Below, one piece after another: positions 45,129 through 55,000 of a DNA stretch of 64,000 bases. Under the pieces are notes generated by a model that worked only from the letters and a program-made list of their open reading frames with translations, was not told where the DNA came from and made no database searches. The stretch comes from Bacillota bacterium. Lineage in GTDB: Bacteria > Bacillota > Clostridia > Lachnospirales > Lachnospiraceae. The stretch's first letter is position 1. Each line of letters begins with the position of its first letter. The stretch lies in contig JAEZTJ010000078.1 in NCBI GenBank assembly GCA_023421505.1, positions 129,887 to 193,886 of the forward strand, in the 5' to 3' direction. The position numbers and the translations under genes were made by a program.

Positions 45129-46517
45129 TTATTTACTTGCATCGTATGCATCCTGAATGGACTGCATATATTCCTGCGGAGTCATATCCTTATTAATTAA
45201 GGTCTGTACATTCTCCTGTGCAACCGTTGAGGTTTCGGAGTTCATCTTTGCTTCATACCATGCGAATGCGGAGGTAGCACTGTTGATCTTCTCAAGCACG
45301 AGCTTAGTATAACCTGACATATCTCCTTCAGGAACGGTATAGGTATAACCCTTAACAGAACCCTGTACACTCATCGCCTCGTTACCAATTTCAGATACGA
45401 AGTATTTTAAGAACCAGCTTGTACCCTCATCATATTTATCTTTGCTGAAGGCAAGGATATTACCACAGTTCATAGAGTAGGAATTCTCATCGCTGATGGC
45501 TGCATCAACAACCGGAACGTTGAAGAAACCAATTCCGTCTTCCCCTGCTAAGTTGTAGCTGGGATCATTTAAGTTAGAAGTAAACCAGCTTCCGTTGTAG
45601 AAGATCGCTGCCTGACCAGATGCGAGCATAGTGCCTGCTGTATTCATATCAACTGTTGTTACACCTTCACCAAAGTAGCCCTTTTCTGCCCATTCCTGAA
45701 TTTTTGCTGCACCTTTTACATAAGCTTCATCTGTGTATTTTGTCTCACCATTCGCTGCTTTTGTCATTGCATCTGCGCCCATCAGTCTTACTGTGTAAGC
45801 ATTCACTAGACGGGTTGCGCCCCATTTATCTCCGGCACCACAGGAGAGTGGTTGAATACCTGCTTCTTTTAACTTAGCAAGTACAGTTTCAAATTCATCC
45901 CAGGTTGTAGGAGCTGTAACACCAGCCTTTTCAAATAAAGCTTTGTTATACCAGAAGCCTTCTACGTTAAGTCCAAGTGGCAAGTCATATAGAGAATCTG
46001 TTTCTGATAAGCTCTTTAATAAGGATACTGCAGAAGGATTCATATAATCATTCAGTCCAAGCTTATCAAGCTCTGCACCAACATCAAGTACCTTATCCGC
46101 TTCAACCAGCTCTTTAAGTGGAGTACCTGACTCATATACAAAAATATCAGGTAAATCATTCGATGCAGCTAAAGTTGAAATCTTCATCTTTAAATCATCT
46201 GCTGATACTAATTCATATTCATAATTAAAATTAGGATTTACCTTTTCCTTATAACGCTTTAAAATATTGTTCATTAAAATTCCGTTATCGTTATCCTCAG
46301 CCCAGATAGATAGAATTTTAATTGTTTTCTCAAGCCGCGGGTCTGCTCCGTCTGTCGTCTGTGCCCCCTCAGTAGGATCAGCCGCCGGTGCAGTAGTTGC
46401 TGTAGCTGCCGGTTCATCTGATTTTGATGATGAATCAGAACTGGATTTACCGCATCCTGTAAAAAGTGTTGCAGCCATAACTGCCGCAAGTAAAACCGAT
46501 ACAAATCGTTTCTTCAT
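45129..46517 (-). CDS. Sugar ABC transporter substrate-binding lipoprotein (second importer)
   Basis: The 462-residue protein has a lipoprotein signal (MKKRFVSVLLAAVMAAT, lipobox LFTGC), a Ser/Asp/Thr/Ala-rich linker and the family 1 binding fold (IKILSIWAEDNDNGILMN, DLPDIFVYESGTPL, AAIFYNGSWFTSN). The start at 46517 has AGAGGAGG; the longer frame to 46550 is unsupported. It should bind an oligosaccharide outside the cell for the permeases at 43224-44988. The YesN gene lies directly upstream on the same strand. Confidence 0.92.
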   Translation of the reverse strand: MKKRFVSVLLAAVMAATLFTGCGKSSSDSSSKSDEPAATATTAPAADPTEGAQTTDGADPRLEKTIKILSIWAEDNDNGILMNNILKRYKEKVNPNFNYEYELVSADDLKMKISTLAASNDLPDIFVYESGTPLKELVEADKVLDVGAELDKLGLNDYMNPSAVSLLKSLSETDSLYDLPLGLNVEGFWYNKALFEKAGVTAPTTWDEFETVLAKLKEAGIQPLSCGAGDKWGATRLVNAYTVRLMGADAMTKAANGETKYTDEAYVKGAAKIQEWAEKGYFGEGVTTVDMNTAGTMLASGQAAIFYNGSWFTSNLNDPSYNLAGEDGIGFFNVPVVDAAISDENSYSMNCGNILAFSKDKYDEGTSWFLKYFVSEIGNEAMSVQGSVKGYTYTVPEGDMSGYTKLVLEKINSATSAFAWYEAKMNSETSTVAQENVQTLINKDMTPQEYMQSIQDAYDASK

Positions 46518-46615
46518 AAATAGCCTCCTCTGTTTAAATAACTTATACAATACTGCAAGACTTATTTTGTCTGTATCTATACAATATCACGACATTGACT
46601 AGATAACTAGCTGAG

Positions 46616-46651
46616 CATTTTTTATATTTTGTACACATTTTTTATATTTTG
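46616..46651 (-). promoter_or_regulatory. Tandem direct repeat upstream of the binding-protein gene
   Basis: The 16-mer CAAAATATAAAAAATG occurs twice on the minus strand (46616-46631 and 46636-46651), 20 bp apart. This is the arrangement expected for an AraC-type response regulator next to its target promoter; the neighbouring YesN protein is the natural candidate. Confidence 0.55.
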
Positions 46652-46681
46652 CATTTCCGTAATGGCAAATTGTACATATTA

Positions 46682-47752
46682 TCATGCCCGCTCTCTCGTT
46701 CTTACACAGCCCTTGTACTCATTTGGTGATTGGCCTACATATTTCTTAAATATATCGCAGAAATGTCTATAATTATTATATCCGACCATCTCACTGACTG
46801 AAGTAACCTTATAATCTTCCAGCAAGTATTCCTTCGCCTTTTTAATCCGCAGATTCGTTAAGTATTTGATATAGCTCATACCAACCTCTTCTTTAAAAAG
46901 AACACTTAAATAAACGGGATTTAATCCAACCATATCCGCTAGCTCATTCAGTCCGATATCCTGATTATAATGACAGCCTATGTATTCTAACAGCTGCTTG
47001 ATATCACGGTGATTCACCGAATGATTCTGCGTCTCCATCGTACCGATTATCTTTTCAATAATTTTCTCTGCATACTCTTCTATCTCACGATAAGTATCCT
47101 TCGCCTTCATTTCCTCAAAGGATATCCCAGAGCACCAGCTGCTGCCTCTTTCCTTCTCGCCGTAAAACTCAGAAAGCATACAGATCAGCTTTAAGCACTC
47201 CCTCTTAAAGTGATTCATCGCAGGGTATAACACTCTGATTACTACCATATAGTTTCGAAAATACTTCCTAAGCTTAGTCGTATCATTTTCAATAATACTA
47301 TCAAGCATTTTATCCGTATATTGGTTTAATTCCTTATTCTTAAGCTCTTCATCCTCTGTCAGAGCATTCGCCTTCTTCTTCAGTTCTTCCTTTTCGATCC
47401 AGGCAACAGCCTCTTTTACCTTATCAATTGTTACCGGCTTATCAATATATCTTTTTACGCCCATTGCTAAAGCTCTTTTGGCATATTCGAATTCCTTAAA
47501 GCCGCTGATCACAATAAAATAAGTCTCAGGTAAGAATTCCTTTGCCTCTTCTATTAGGGATAATCCATCCAGCTTTGGTATACGAATATCGGTAATAACG
47601 ATGTCCGGTTTCGTCTCACGAAGTAAATCAAGTGCTTCTATACCGTTATAGGCAGCACCAACCACCTCACAATCAAGCTTTTCCCGCTTAATGATGGCTT
47701 CAATTCCCCGGACAACAATATATTCATCATCTATCACAACCATACGATACAT
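46682..47752 (-). CDS. YesN-type response regulator, AraC output
   Basis: The 356-residue protein has a receiver domain with VIDDE, phospho-acceptor D55 in IVITDIRIPKLDG and YIDKPVT, a helical middle region (about 130-250) and two C-terminal AraC helix-turn-helix units (IGLNELADMVGLNPVYLSVL and VTSVSEMVGYNNYRHFCDIF). GGAGGG precedes the ATG. It follows its YesM partner by 98 bp and lies upstream of the second importer, which it probably activates. Confidence 0.93.
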   Translation of the reverse strand: MYRMVVIDDEYIVVRGIEAIIKREKLDCEVVGAAYNGIEALDLLRETKPDIVITDIRIPKLDGLSLIEEAKEFLPETYFIVISGFKEFEYAKRALAMGVKRYIDKPVTIDKVKEAVAWIEKEELKKKANALTEDEELKNKELNQYTDKMLDSIIENDTTKLRKYFRNYMVVIRVLYPAMNHFKRECLKLICMLSEFYGEKERGSSWCSGISFEEMKAKDTYREIEEYAEKIIEKIIGTMETQNHSVNHRDIKQLLEYIGCHYNQDIGLNELADMVGLNPVYLSVLFKEEVGMSYIKYLTNLRIKKAKEYLLEDYKVTSVSEMVGYNNYRHFCDIFKKYVGQSPNEYKGCVRTRERA

Positions 47753-47850
47753 AAAAGCCCTCCATTTCTATCCCTTTCACTGTAAAAAGACATTTCTGCT
47801 GCCACTTAGGAATGAAAGGAATCTTTCCTTCGCTGCGGTTTCAACTCAAA

Positions 47851-49608
47851 CTATGACTTCTTTTCATCTTTCAACAAAGGAATTACTATTTTAACCGTAG
47901 TACCTGTATTTTTTCTGCTTAAAACATTCACCTGATGCGACTCACCATAAAAAAGTCCAATACGTTCTTTTATATTTCTGATTGCGTAGCCCTTTTCTAA
48001 TAGAGCCATATCCTCTATTCCGACTCCGTCATCTCGAATGGAAATAATTAAATTATCTCCATCTCTTCTGGCCTTCAGATAGATATTTCCAGGTCCGATT
48101 TTTGATTCCAGACCATGATATACCGCATTTTCCAGGATCGGCTGTAATATGAAGGTAAGAAGCTTCAAATCAAGAATTTCCTCATCTACATCTATATGAA
48201 ACGTAAATCGGTCATGAAATCTGAAATTTAAGATCTTCATATAGTCCTTCATATGCTCTATCTCATCACGCAGAGCGATTAACTTATCTCCTTTGTTTAA
48301 GCTCAGCTTAAACATATTCGATAATGCCTGTACCATTTCCGCGATCTCATCCGCCTGTTCAATAAGTGCCATAAAATACAGTGCATCCAGCGTGTTGTAC
48401 AGAAAATGCGGATTAATCTGAGATTGCAGCAGCAGGAGCTGTGCATCCTTCTCCTTGATTTCAAGATTTAATAGGCGGTCTCTTAGCTCCAAATTATTAT
48501 TAACTAAGCTTTTAAACCGGTTTCCGATTTTACCGACCTCGCTGTCATCGAACTCTGTTTCGACCTTAAGATTACCGATCTCCACCTCAGACATCGTCTG
48601 TTCCAATTTATCAAGCGGCTTTGTGATATAGCTTGAAATTGCTGCTGCCGCACTGATACTGACTATAACCATAATAAAAATTGCAACAAGAAGAATTTTG
48701 CGGATATAATCGCTATCACTTTCTAGCTCTTCCTTCGTAATGACATTCATGATAGACCAGTCTGTTGTATTATTCTGATACGAACTAAATAAATAGTCAG
48801 AATTATCACCTGTATAATAAGCATCCATAATCTTCTGCTTTTCTTTCTCATTACCAGAGAAATAAACCATTCCCGACTCTGCCTTTAATTTCTCCGGCAG
48901 TACCACCATATATCGGTTAGTCGTATAGCCCTCATTGTCTCTTCCAAAAGCTTCTTGCCAGATTTTTTTATCAATGCTTACCACAAGATACCCAAAGGAT
49001 TGTTGAGTACTCGGATTAATCAGATTTTTCACGTAGCAGAAGCCATCCTTTGCTTTATCCGTTAATAAAACATCACTTGGATAGAATACTTCCTTCCCTT
49101 TCGCTTCCTTTGCAGCCTTGACCCACTCCTCCAAAAGAAGCTTGTCCGTTGTATAATAATGATTTAGTAAGCCACTATATACCTTACTTTTGGCATAATA
49201 TCTCCAGTTACCACTCTCATTTACAACAAGCATTCCATTAATAAGTGAATTATGCGCTGCTATCTTTCCCAGAGCATTATCAAGCGCAAGTTGATTTCTA
49301 CTCGAAAAATAGCGATCCTCCTTCGTTTCAGTCTGCATAATATGAATAAACGAACTATTTTCTAATAGGGTTCTTCCTTCTTCTATAATCTCCTGTAAGT
49401 AAATGTCCATCATCTTGCTTGAAACCTGAAGATTATGTACATGAGCACTTTGATAGTTCTTTTCTATGGTTCTTTTGGATATTCCAAATATTGCAGCTCC
49501 AAGAAACACTGTCGTAATCAAAATCAATAAAATCATTGTGAAAGCAATACGCTTTCGTAAATTGATATTGATTGTCCACTTCCTTCGCAGATGTTTAAAT
49601 ACCCTCAT
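47851..49608 (-). CDS. YesM-type sensor histidine kinase
   Basis: The 585-residue protein has a membrane helix near 17-40, an extracellular sensor (about 42-295), a second helix (ILLVAIFIMVIVSISAAAAI), HAMP, phospho-acceptor His in QSQINPHFLYNTLDALYFM and an ATPase domain (FILQPILENAVYHGLE, IRDDGVGIEDM). The ribosome site GGGG, 6 nt before the ATG, belongs to the palindromic element at 49611. It probably senses a sugar and phosphorylates the regulator at 46682. Confidence 0.93.
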   Translation of the reverse strand: MRVFKHLRRKWTININLRKRIAFTMILLILITTVFLGAAIFGISKRTIEKNYQSAHVHNLQVSSKMMDIYLQEIIEEGRTLLENSSFIHIMQTETKEDRYFSSRNQLALDNALGKIAAHNSLINGMLVVNESGNWRYYAKSKVYSGLLNHYYTTDKLLLEEWVKAAKEAKGKEVFYPSDVLLTDKAKDGFCYVKNLINPSTQQSFGYLVVSIDKKIWQEAFGRDNEGYTTNRYMVVLPEKLKAESGMVYFSGNEKEKQKIMDAYYTGDNSDYLFSSYQNNTTDWSIMNVITKEELESDSDYIRKILLVAIFIMVIVSISAAAAISSYITKPLDKLEQTMSEVEIGNLKVETEFDDSEVGKIGNRFKSLVNNNLELRDRLLNLEIKEKDAQLLLLQSQINPHFLYNTLDALYFMALIEQADEIAEMVQALSNMFKLSLNKGDKLIALRDEIEHMKDYMKILNFRFHDRFTFHIDVDEEILDLKLLTFILQPILENAVYHGLESKIGPGNIYLKARRDGDNLIISIRDDGVGIEDMALLEKGYAIRNIKERIGLFYGESHQVNVLSRKNTGTTVKIVIPLLKDEKKS

Positions 49609-49610
49609 AC

Positions 49611-49662
49611 TTTACCCCATTCGTGCGCTGCATATTTGGCTCGCTAGCGAGACAATGCGCAG
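49611..49662 (-). repeat. Palindromic element, module C, before the YesM gene
   Basis: Here the inner stem is CTCGC-TA-GCGAG, with the loop changed from AA to TA, and the ribosome site is CGAATGGGG. It fills most of the gap after the beta-keto acid cleavage gene. Confidence 0.85.
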
Positions 49663-49678
49663 CTTATCATCCAAAGGC

Positions 49679-50473
49679 TTACGAAATATTTAATATCCTT
49701 CTGACTTCGTAAGGGGTTGCCGGTTCCATATCCATTGCACGAACAAGCTTTGATAACTTTTCTACCAGTTGATAATTATACTTTGCTTGTTCCCCTTCGC
49801 TTAAGTATCTGCTGTCTTCAAAGCCTATCCTTACAACTGTCGCACCCATAGCCAGCGCAGCCGCAAGAAAGTTCCAGTTATCTCTTCCAAAATGAGTGAC
49901 TCCCCACAAGCTATGCTTCGGTACAAAGGATCGAAATGCCGTAAGAGCCTCGATGGTTGGCTGCATGCCGCCTTTATGTCCAAATACTAGATTAAAAAGT
50001 ACCGGTTCACGAAAAGGGGCTTCCTCTCTTACCAATTGGATATTATGCAGCATACCGATATCAAATACTTCAATCTCAGGCAAAATATGCTTCTCATAGC
50101 AAAGCCTCGCACAATACCTGATATCCTCAAAGGAGTTACAGTAGATTGCCTCTCCGAGATTAGTCGAACCACCGTTTAGAGAAGCACTTTCCGCCTTTCT
50201 ATAATTGAGAGGATAGCAGCGTTCTACCATATTCATCTGAGAGATGCCCCCTGTTGATACCTGAACAACGACGTCTTTCTTCTCAAGTATCCGGTCAAAG
50301 GCTTCCGATATTACAGTAATATCAGGTGTAAGCTTTCCTTCTCTGGTTTTGGTATGTAAATGGCACATTCCCGCTCCCATATCGATACATTTTGCTACAT
50401 CCTCAGAAAGCAGTTCTGGATCCAGAGGGTCCGGCCCTGCCACCGGTGCCACCGAGATTATTATTTTCTTCAT
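49679..50473 (-). CDS. Beta-keto acid cleavage enzyme (BKACE, DUF849)
   Basis: The 264-residue barrel protein has ISVAPVAGPDP, the metal-binding GMCHLHTKTREGKLTPD (family H-x-H followed by K instead of the usual R), QVSTGGI, NLVFGHKGGMQPT, and WGVTHFGRDNWNFLAAALAM. BKACE enzymes condense a beta-keto acid with acetyl-CoA to give acetoacetate and a new CoA ester; many substrates are unassigned. AAAGGAGG precedes the ATG. It lies between an acid-sugar kinase and the YesM gene, an unusual neighbourhood that suggests an acidic sugar breakdown product as substrate. Confidence 0.85.
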   Translation of the reverse strand: MKKIIISVAPVAGPDPLDPELLSEDVAKCIDMGAGMCHLHTKTREGKLTPDITVISEAFDRILEKKDVVVQVSTGGISQMNMVERCYPLNYRKAESASLNGGSTNLGEAIYCNSFEDIRYCARLCYEKHILPEIEVFDIGMLHNIQLVREEAPFREPVLFNLVFGHKGGMQPTIEALTAFRSFVPKHSLWGVTHFGRDNWNFLAAALAMGATVVRIGFEDSRYLSEGEQAKYNYQLVEKLSKLVRAMDMEPATPYEVRRILNIS

Positions 50474-50543
50474 CGAATCCTCCTTTTTGCCATGGTAGTC
50501 TATTTTTATATTAACATTTTAAGCTTTATGCTAGCGTCTTACA

Positions 50544-51965
50544 TTACACAAATTCTTCCAACACTCTTTTTAGAGAATCAGCTTCTCCTACGTTACCCGG
50601 AAAAATAATATAAGGGATAAGCGGAAAGCGGCTGGTATTGTCAGTCCTCCAAACAGGAATGCCTGATAATACTTGTCCTAACACATATGCTCTTTGAACT
50701 CTCAAGGCTTTTACCCCAATATCACTGGAGGTGATACCACCCTTCGCGATTACAAACTTAGGTACTGTAGTTAGTTCTCCCACCAGCCGCATAACTGCTT
50801 CCGATATCTTTACAGAGCGAAGCAGAGCCATTTCCTTCGTATCATGCTTAAGGGAAAGGAGCTTTCTTTTGGTATAAACCACAACGGTCTTCCCAGCCTC
50901 TATATAAGAGCTGCTTAGCTTCGTAACACGAAGTACCTCCTCGTTCAGTCTATCCTCAAGTACTAAATCAGAATTAAATTCTATAAATTCAAGCTGCTTC
51001 ATATCCTTAAGTGCTTCTAACTGTGCCGTGGTTTTTGCTGTATGTGAACCAATTACTACTATACCACCCTTACTGCTTTCCCTGTTAAGCATATCAGCTT
51101 TTGTAAGGAATGGTTTTATCGATATCCCGCCTACTACTCTTACAAAGTCTGCCGCAGTTCGAAACAAAAAGAACTTCCCCTTCTGAAGAGCACGGTACAA
51201 GGCTACACAAAAGATCTCCAAATCTTCAGGTTCGATTGCATTGACAATTATCTTGCGAAAGTCTGCAGCCTTACAAAGCCGTTCCTCGATCAGCTCCACC
51301 TCTCCGTTTCTGATCTCTGACAGACCGATTCGTATAACTTCCTGCGCGCGGGTAGCACCCTGTGTTTTTTCCTCAATGTATTCGCATAGGTCTGATTTTG
51401 TATAGCCAAAGGTTTTATCCTTAGCAAATTCCGTCTCTGCTGCCGGAATTAATTCATCACCATATTTAACATAATGGATGTTATCAATTGTGTACCTGCC
51501 TCCCGCTTTAAAGAAAGGAATTATAATTTCTCCGTCCACCTTTATGTCGGAAAGCCTTTCCAGTTCCTCTTTAATTAAGCTTGTCTCAAGTGGATAATGT
51601 CCCCGTAGGGTAGAATCTCCACGGCTTATAATAAGGAACCTTTTCTTGGTCTCTTTTGATACTTTCATAATCGTAGAAGTAATTTCCTTGTGCAACAGAG
51701 TTGTCTGCTGCTCAGTTAATCCTCTTGAATTGGTAAGAATAAAGAATAGTCTATTCGCATCCGTAAAGCCTTTATAGATACTTTCATAGCTCCAATCCGT
51801 ATATACATATACTCCATGAACCGTCTGTATTCCAGTTGGGTCATCATCAAGAACGATAAGCTTAAGATCGCTTTTCTCAATTTCTTCTTTGAGTGATCGG
51901 GAAATATTCTTATATTCACTTTCTTTCCATTCTTCCAAGATTTTACTGTATAATAAATGCTTCAT
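50544..51965 (-). CDS. Four-carbon acid sugar kinase family protein (DUF1537)
   Basis: The 473-residue protein has the N-terminal sugar-binding motif LIVLDDDPTGIQTVHGVYVY, ILTNSRGLT, RGDSTLRGHYPLE and a C-terminal nucleotide-binding domain (VVIGSHTAKTTAQLEAL, VIAKGGITSSDIGVKAL, IIFPGNVGEADSL). Characterised members (OtnK, DtnK, LtnK) phosphorylate tetronates. The usual partners, PdxA2-type dehydrogenase and OtnC aldolase, are absent here. Its ribosome site GAGG, 6 nt before the ATG, is within the palindromic element at 51968. Confidence 0.87.
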   Translation of the reverse strand: MKHLLYSKILEEWKESEYKNISRSLKEEIEKSDLKLIVLDDDPTGIQTVHGVYVYTDWSYESIYKGFTDANRLFFILTNSRGLTEQQTTLLHKEITSTIMKVSKETKKRFLIISRGDSTLRGHYPLETSLIKEELERLSDIKVDGEIIIPFFKAGGRYTIDNIHYVKYGDELIPAAETEFAKDKTFGYTKSDLCEYIEEKTQGATRAQEVIRIGLSEIRNGEVELIEERLCKAADFRKIIVNAIEPEDLEIFCVALYRALQKGKFFLFRTAADFVRVVGGISIKPFLTKADMLNRESSKGGIVVIGSHTAKTTAQLEALKDMKQLEFIEFNSDLVLEDRLNEEVLRVTKLSSSYIEAGKTVVVYTKRKLLSLKHDTKEMALLRSVKISEAVMRLVGELTTVPKFVIAKGGITSSDIGVKALRVQRAYVLGQVLSGIPVWRTDNTSRFPLIPYIIFPGNVGEADSLKRVLEEFV

Positions 51966-51967
51966 CC

Positions 51968-52020
51968 TTTACCTCATTCCTGCGCTGCTTATTTGGCTCA
52001 CTTGCGAGACAATGCGCATC
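51968..52020 (-). repeat. Palindromic element, module C, before the acid-sugar kinase gene
   Basis: The inner stem is CTCGC-AA-GTGAG, with a G-T wobble replacing one G-C pair, followed by GCGCAGGAATGAGG. It begins 6 bp after the stop codon of the GH106-like gene. Confidence 0.87.
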
Positions 52021-52026
52021 TTACGT

Positions 52027-55000
52027 TTATTCATGAAATAATCCAAAATCTACAAAGCTGTAAGTATCCGTCCAGTAGTTCTTATCCAGGTCAATCACCT
52101 CTGTCGCATCCGCTTCTGATTTTCGTTCTACCCAGCTCCATTTGCCGGTGAAGCTTTCCGGTCCTACATTATAGCATTCGCCGTCAATATGATGGTGCGG
52201 CCCTAAAAGATTACGATTGGAGGCGTAAAGCTTAAGGCTAACCTTGTTCTCTCCATCTACTACCTGATCAGTAATATCTGCTGTATAAGGAGCCCATAGT
52301 GAGTCCTTAACTAATCTATCATTTATATATACCTTTACAAACGGAGCATTCTGCTTCTGCAAATCAAGAAGTAATCGTTGCCCTTCCTGTTTCTTTATCG
52401 TAAATCGCTGCGTTACTGTAAGACTTCCTGCAAAGAACAGGAGTCCACCTACCGTAAAATTATTATCCTTAAAGGAAAGCGGTGCATCCACAATCTCAAA
52501 TTCACCCTGCGTGATCATGGCTTGTCTTGCAATACGTTCAAACGGAGCTTTTGATACAACACCAAAATCGCCCAGCAAATAAATACTTTCCAGCTCTATT
52601 CCATAAGTAATCTTATTCTTTTCTGTCTCATAAACGTTTTCACCAAACAGAACATCATAAACCTTCTGTGGCTGAACAAAATCTGTTTTGAGGATGATAT
52701 GATTCGTTCCGCTTTTCAAGTAGGGTTTAATAGTAACCTTCTTGAAGGTCTTGTCCTTCCACCAGCCTTCCTCCTGATAGGTAAGCCCCACACCATTCAC
52801 CGTGATCTCATAAGCCTGTGCATCCTCAATCACAGCATAGAATTCGCGGTTTACCTTCAAGTCGGCTGCTACCTCAAAGGAGAAGGAAAGCTCTATCTTA
52901 CAAGGCCTCTGAAGCTCAAGAAGTATTTTTTGCAGCTTGATTACAGGCGTCCTTCCCAGCCACTTGCCGCCGTCAATCCGGTAATCACAATAATCCAAAG
53001 TCATGGAATTTAGATCTATTTGTTCAATATCCCAATGCTTTTTAAGCGGAACCCTGATCGTTTCTTCCCTTGTTAACGAAAACTCTGTTTGAGAAGGTGG
53101 CAGTAGCTGCAGGATATAGGACTGCATTGGTTCAAAATATAGCTCAAAGACTGTATTCCCTCCAACGATTTGATACGGCAGAACCTCCTGTGTACCGTCC
53201 TCCGCAATCAGCCTAACTACTTCACCTTGCTTTCCAAGAATAGAAACCTTTGTATGGTATGCTTTCTCCTGATTATGGTTAACCAGGAAAAAGACGCAAG
53301 AAGTATCTGTTTCTCTCTGTAGATAAGTAATATCACTTATCTCCTCACCGTTCTCTTCTATGCTTAAGGCAATCAGCTTCTTCTTCATCAGATACGTCCT
53401 AAGTTCATCTGATTCTATTCTTGTAATAGTCTCACAAAGCTTTTTCAGCTTTTGTAAGTCCCCATTGGTATAATAGGGAAGCTGACCCATACTAAGAAGA
53501 GTTCCACCCTGCTGATGAAATTCTAAAAGCAGTTCCAGTGTTTTAGCATCTATTGCATACATATGAGGAAGGATAACCGTCTTGTATGCAATCCTTCCAA
53601 CGATAAACTCCGCTCCTTTTACGCTTGCGTAATTGGAAATTATGGTCTCATCACCAAAGTGATAGCTGATGTGCAAGCCCGACAGCAGACTCGACAGCTG
53701 TTCGAACCTCTGGTCAAGTACCCTGATTGCTTCTGTTCTCGTACCGTCATAGCATACATATCCACTCCGCATCGGGTGCAGTAATAAAACATCGGCAGTC
53801 TGATCACCTTCTGACAAGGCTACGCAAAGTCTACCGAGGTAATCATTGAATTTTTTATATTCCTTCCACCAGGTCTGTTGTGTGAACAGCGACGGCGGAT
53901 AGTCTCTTTTTCTACTGCCTTTGATCGTATATGCCTCAAGATGCTGACAGATCTGGTTAACACCGTTAACAAACTGCCATTCTGCAATCCATTTAAGTTC
54001 TTCAAAGGATACATTCCAGCCGCAAAGCGCAAAGGATTCCGTTAACACCTGTTTTTTTCCCAACTGACAGGCGACAGAGCCGACCTGCTTCGCAATCACC
54101 GGAGAAGATATCATACGTCTTAACCAATCGATGCCAGGAATATGCATATATTCATAGAAGGGCATAACTCCAGCTGTACTTGTCATCTGACTGAAGATGC
54201 TTTCTTCCATCATAATATGTCCTGTCACTTTACACTGATGTGCTTCACACCAGTCATAGATGGTTTTCATATAATTTACGGCAAACATCTCATTTACCGT
54301 AACCCAGAAGTCGTAACGATATTTTTCACAGCCTTCTGTCTCGAAATACAGTGCAGGGAGAAAGTCAAGTATGTCATAGGAATGTTTTTTATAAAAAGCT
54401 TCCGGAAGGTCATCCGACCATGCCAGATCACCGAAATGGTCGCAGGCAAGTCTTGGCTCATCTGTAAAAAATCCATGCATATAAGAACCAAAATCCTTAC
54501 CAAAGCGCTTATCATATTCCTCATGTGTTACCTCAAGAAAGGCTTTAATTGCTCTCTGGTTAAGGGTATCTACATAGAATTCATTTACATTTCTTTTAAC
54601 AGCAAGTATTACTTCAGAAGCCTTCAGAGTAATATCCTTTACTTTTTCAATTCTGCAGAAGGTTTTATTTACTTTATGGTAAATGTATAGTGCAATAATG
54701 GTATGAGGAAGCTCCTCCTCACGGGTAATTTTCTCCTTTAAGGACTTTGCTTCTTCCTGCTGATCGTTTTTTACATAAGAACAGATTTCCTCTATACTAG
54801 AAAACTCCTCCATGGTTATATATTTTGAGTGATAATCCGAAGACAGTGCCGGTACAAGACCTCCAGCAAAACCGCTTGGCCAGCCTTCTTCGTCATAAAT
54901 CCATGCATCAAGCTCATATTTTTTACCGGCTTCTATTCCTGCTTTAATACATTGAAACCAGTCCTCGCTTAAATATTCTGTTTTTAATCCTGATCTTGCA

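Noticed and set aside
46616..46651. CRISPR or larger tandem array
   Set aside because: There are only two units with a 4-bp spacer in promoter DNA, so a regulator site is more likely. No CRISPR-like array was seen in the window.
54142..54690. A 182-codon plus-strand frame inside the GH106-like gene
   Set aside because: It lies wholly antisense to a well-supported enzyme, has no ribosome site and shows no domain pattern.
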